From: UBA2357 sp041678045
GTDB lineage: Bacteria; Pseudomonadota; Gammaproteobacteria; Burkholderiales; Rhodocyclaceae
Length of the DNA: 64,000 nucleotides
Reading direction: 5' to 3'
NCBI GenBank assembly: GCA_041678045.1
Contig: JBAYOV010000014.1
Span: forward strand, 1-64,000
Both the position numbers and the translations under genes were made by a program. Position 1 is the first letter of the stretch. Every line of letters starts with the position of its first letter. Under the pieces are notes generated by a model. The model had not been told where the DNA came from. It made no database searches and saw only the letters and a list, made by a program, of their open reading frames with translations. Shown piece by piece: positions 61,747 through 64,000 of the stretch.

Positions 61747-62010
61747 TTGCAGATCCACCTCGATTGCCAGGAGCGGCCTGGTGCCAGCCTTGCCGATGTA
61801 TTCAAGTCCGAATTGACGCACGCCTTCGCTGCCCCCGAATCCTCGTATCAGCCGCTGACTGCGGCCGAGGTGATCGCACGCAACCGGACCTGACGAGGTG
61901 GTCCGGGTCCAGGAGCCGGCGTCCTGCCGCCTCGACGAGATCTACCGCTACACACGCGCTGGGGCGGGATGCACCAGATCGACCGCTTCCGGGAAGACTT
62001 CGGCCTGTAG
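61747..62010 (+). pseudogene. degraded type II toxin-antitoxin remnant (ParDE-like)
   Basis: An antitoxin-like tail (FAAPESSYQPLTAAEVIARN) ends at 61893. Four bases later GTG 61898 opens a frame with RLDEIYRYTR, the ParE/RelE helix, then a one-frame shift leads into RWGGMHQIDRFREDFGL, ending at 62010. Spacing and motifs fit a ParD/ParE pair that lost its antitoxin N-terminus and part of the toxin. The rest of 62011-62209 has no gene. Confidence 0.45.
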
Positions 62011-62209
62011 AGCGGTGCTGGACGGCATCAGGCCAGATCGGCCGAGTCCATGCAGCGCGCGCAGGAACGCGTGCAGCGCAGCCTCGCTCGCGCATCCATC
62101 GATCCGATCTTCGTAACGCAATCACGCGTTGCCTCATCCAAGGAAGTAGCGGCCCGTGTCGCCGCAAGAACCTGGTCACATCGACCTGGCCACGAGAGGG
62201 CAACGAATC

Positions 62210-63724
62210 ATGCACAAACACCAACCCGAGGCACTCGGACCGGGCCTGCGGTCTTCACGCCTCTCGCGCCGCATGCTCGGCGCGCTGGCCGCGGGCTCGC
62301 TCGCACTGAGCGCCTGTGGCAGCGGCAGCGACGACTTGAGTCAGGTTCCACGATCGCCGCTCGATCCGGAACTGGTGGCGGCGGGCCAGCAGACCTTTCG
62401 CCACGACACCTTCGGCAACGAAAGCTTCTGGACCGACGTACTGATGATGAACAAGGTGATCGAGTCGGCGGTGGACCCGCTCACGGCGGCATCGGTCGGC
62501 TTGAAGATCGATGCGGACGCGCTCCCGCCGAGCGTTGTCGAGGGCATCCAGGACGGCTCGATCCCGCTGGACGATCCGCAGACGACGCTGGCACTTCTGA
62601 AGCTCGATGCCGTGGTCGGCGCGAAGGGGGAGGTCATCCAGGAGGCGGGCGGCAGGCTGGTCCTGAAACGCTTCGGAATCACCTGTGCGCTGTGTCATTC
62701 CTCCGTCTCCAGGGACGTGCACGTTCTGGCCGGTGGAAAAACCGACCTCGCCGGTATCGTCGGCCACCGCCTGGACGGCTGGCCCAATCGCGATCTGCAG
62801 CCCGGAACCATCATCTCGCTGTCGCCAGCGCTGACGAAGAAACAGGCGGCCGAGTATGCGTCGTGGGCAACGTCGTTCGGTCCCGGTTTCTACGATCCGC
62901 GCATCAACGTCCATACCGATCCGGGCAGCAACCCCGCCGTGGGCCCGGATGTCGACGCCAACCTGGCCGCCTACAAGGCGGCGGGCGGCAATCCGGTAGT
63001 GATTCCGCCGGCATTCGGTCTGGCAGGCCTGAGCAAGTCGACCTTCACAGGTGACGGGGATACAGCGCATGAACCGGCCGGGCCGGTGTCGTACTGGAAC
63101 CGCTATGTCGGCGTCGTCCAGATGCACGGTCACGGCACGTTCCTGGACGAGCGGCTCGTCATCAACGGCAAGCCTCTGAGCGTCGATCATCGCATTGGGG
63201 ACGATCTCGTCACCGCCATCCTGCCGGGGCTCGAAGCTTACCAATGGTCGATCGACGCGCCGACGCTGGCCAGGGATGGTGCCCGATGGGGGGTCGCGCC
63301 CGACCTCGATATCCCGGCCGTCACGCGCGGCGAAGCCCTGTTCCGGGGCCAGGCGAGATGTGCGAGCTGCCACAGCGGTACGTCGTTCACCGATGTGAAC
63401 ACGTCCGGCCTGCACGCGGGCAACGCCAGCGTGGCGCTCGACAAGCGCTACATCAGGTTTTCCGCAACCGGGAAATGGCGCACCTCGCCTCTCAAGGGCA
63501 TCTGGCAGCACCCGCCTTACTTCCACGATGGCTCGGGCGCCTATGACCTCGAGGCGGGCGTGTGCAAGGACGGCTCCGGCATCGGCAGCCTGGCCGGGGC
63601 CACCGATCCGGTGAGACAGGATCTGGCGTGTGTCGTCAACCGTTACAACGACCCGACAGAGCAGAACCTGGGACTGAGCGATGCCCAGCGCGCCGATCTC
63701 GTCGAGTACCTGAAGTCGCTGTGA
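62210..63724 (+). CDS. two-heme c-type lipoprotein
   Basis: A 504-residue exported protein with a lipoprotein signal (LGALAAGSLALSACGS). Two c-type heme motifs, CALCH (about residue 162) and CASCH (about residue 385), lie far apart. Conserved later parts (PLKGIWQHPPYFHDGSGAYD) are reminiscent of di-heme peroxidase/oxidase-type cytochromes (MauG-CcpA relatives). Electron transfer in the periplasm is likely; the substrate is unknown. The start is ATG 62210, with a GAGAGG site. The next gene is a secreted protein cut by the window edge. Confidence 0.75.
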   Translation: MHKHQPEALGPGLRSSRLSRRMLGALAAGSLALSACGSGSDDLSQVPRSPLDPELVAAGQQTFRHDTFGNESFWTDVLMMNKVIESAVDPLTAASVGLKIDADALPPSVVEGIQDGSIPLDDPQTTLALLKLDAVVGAKGEVIQEAGGRLVLKRFGITCALCHSSVSRDVHVLAGGKTDLAGIVGHRLDGWPNRDLQPGTIISLSPALTKKQAAEYASWATSFGPGFYDPRINVHTDPGSNPAVGPDVDANLAAYKAAGGNPVVIPPAFGLAGLSKSTFTGDGDTAHEPAGPVSYWNRYVGVVQMHGHGTFLDERLVINGKPLSVDHRIGDDLVTAILPGLEAYQWSIDAPTLARDGARWGVAPDLDIPAVTRGEALFRGQARCASCHSGTSFTDVNTSGLHAGNASVALDKRYIRFSATGKWRTSPLKGIWQHPPYFHDGSGAYDLEAGVCKDGSGIGSLAGATDPVRQDLACVVNRYNDPTEQNLGLSDAQRADLVEYLKSL

Positions 63725-63831
63725 GGCCCCCGATCCGCCCGTGGCGAGCCTGCCGTTGAAACGGATCGCGGCAGGCTCGCATCCAATGGATGAGGCGCGG
63801 CAATTTCGGCCGCGCATTGATGGAGATGATC

Positions 63832-64000
63832 ATGACTCGTTTTCCCGTGCTCGCGACGGCGGCCGTGACCGCGTTGATGTTCTCCGCCGGCTTCGCCGGC
63901 GCGGCGGACAGCTCGATCCAGAGCGCCCCGCCCGCAACGCCATACAAGGCTGTCAGTTCGCTGGTGAAGCTCCCGGATTTCATTCCAGGCCTGGGCCAGC
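63832..64000 (+). CDS. start of a secreted protein, cut by the window edge
   Basis: The first 56 residues of a gene that continues past 64000. A Sec signal peptide (LATAAVTALMFSAGFAGAAD) is followed by a mature start YKAVSSLVKLPDFIPGLGQ. GGAG six bases before ATG 63832 sets the start; an in-frame ATG at 63826 is less likely. It follows the two-heme lipoprotein after 107 bases and may be its partner. The rest is needed for a family call. Confidence 0.6.
   Translation, partial: MTRFPVLATAAVTALMFSAGFAGAADSSIQSAPPATPYKAVSSLVKLPDFIPGLGQ

Overview
The window is GC-rich, densely packed chromosomal DNA from a betaproteobacterium. The gene families (LptFG, HolC with a DUF2486-like neighbour, MoaC, BepA, SlyX, a DUF1415 protein, IorAB, an Mch-like protein, many c-di-GMP and TonB genes) suggest Rhodocyclales (Thauera/Azoarcus-like). 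That placement is inferred from gene content, not from a marker gene. No rRNA, tRNA or CRISPR array was recognised.

Layout. (1) 1-2500 is the worn end of a P4-like integrative element: an AlpA-type HTH gene, an Ash/Icd-like gene, small accessory genes, and a primase gene cut off at a 14-bp direct repeat next to a terminator. (2) 2.6-32.7 kb is mostly core: a TusA-family gene, a GGDEF/EAL protein, valS-holC-pepA, lptFG, bioB, tungstate-type ABC genes without a binding protein, a CadR-type regulator with a cation transporter behind a MerR-type promoter, a copper-type TonB receptor with a DUF2946 partner, mscS, moaC, bepA, a response-regulator cyclase, an RbgA-like GTPase, slyX, a MotA/OmpA-like membrane pair, and a PQQ-type sugar dehydrogenase whose 5' end looks like a captured VapB antitoxin start. 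(3) 32.7-44.2 kb carries a thioesterase, a second TonB receptor, an AEC transporter, an orphan PAS histidine kinase, an Mch-like cyclohydrolase, a FolB-like gene and iorAB. (4) 44.2-45.6 kb is a scar zone: a decayed group II intron, a cassette-like gene with a possible half attC, and the tail of an amine dehydrogenase beta subunit carrying a hexanucleotide repeat. (5) 45.6-48.9 kb has a persulfide-dioxygenase-like MBL protein, a periplasmic rhodanese and a chemoreceptor.

(6) 49.28-57.07 kb is the most interesting part: a complete Wadjet (JetABCD) plasmid-defence operon with a Phd/PIN toxin-antitoxin pair between jetA and jetB. The toxin gene overlaps both its antitoxin and jetB by 4 bp, and a promoter with an 8-bp inverted repeat lies in front of the antitoxin. 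A further small gene sits between jetC and jetD. (7) 57.1-61.7 kb is a minus-strand cluster of a MarR-GNAT fusion, an accessory FtsH and an overlapping phospholipase-D-family lipoprotein. (8) The right end holds a degraded ParDE-like remnant, a two-heme c-type lipoprotein and the start of a secreted protein cut by the window edge.

The Wadjet genes should act together: JetA, JetB and JetC form an SMC-like loop-extruding complex and JetD is its Toprim nuclease. The embedded TA pair could make loss of the operon costly or tie its expression to stress. That link is inference; the arrangement itself is read directly from the sequence.
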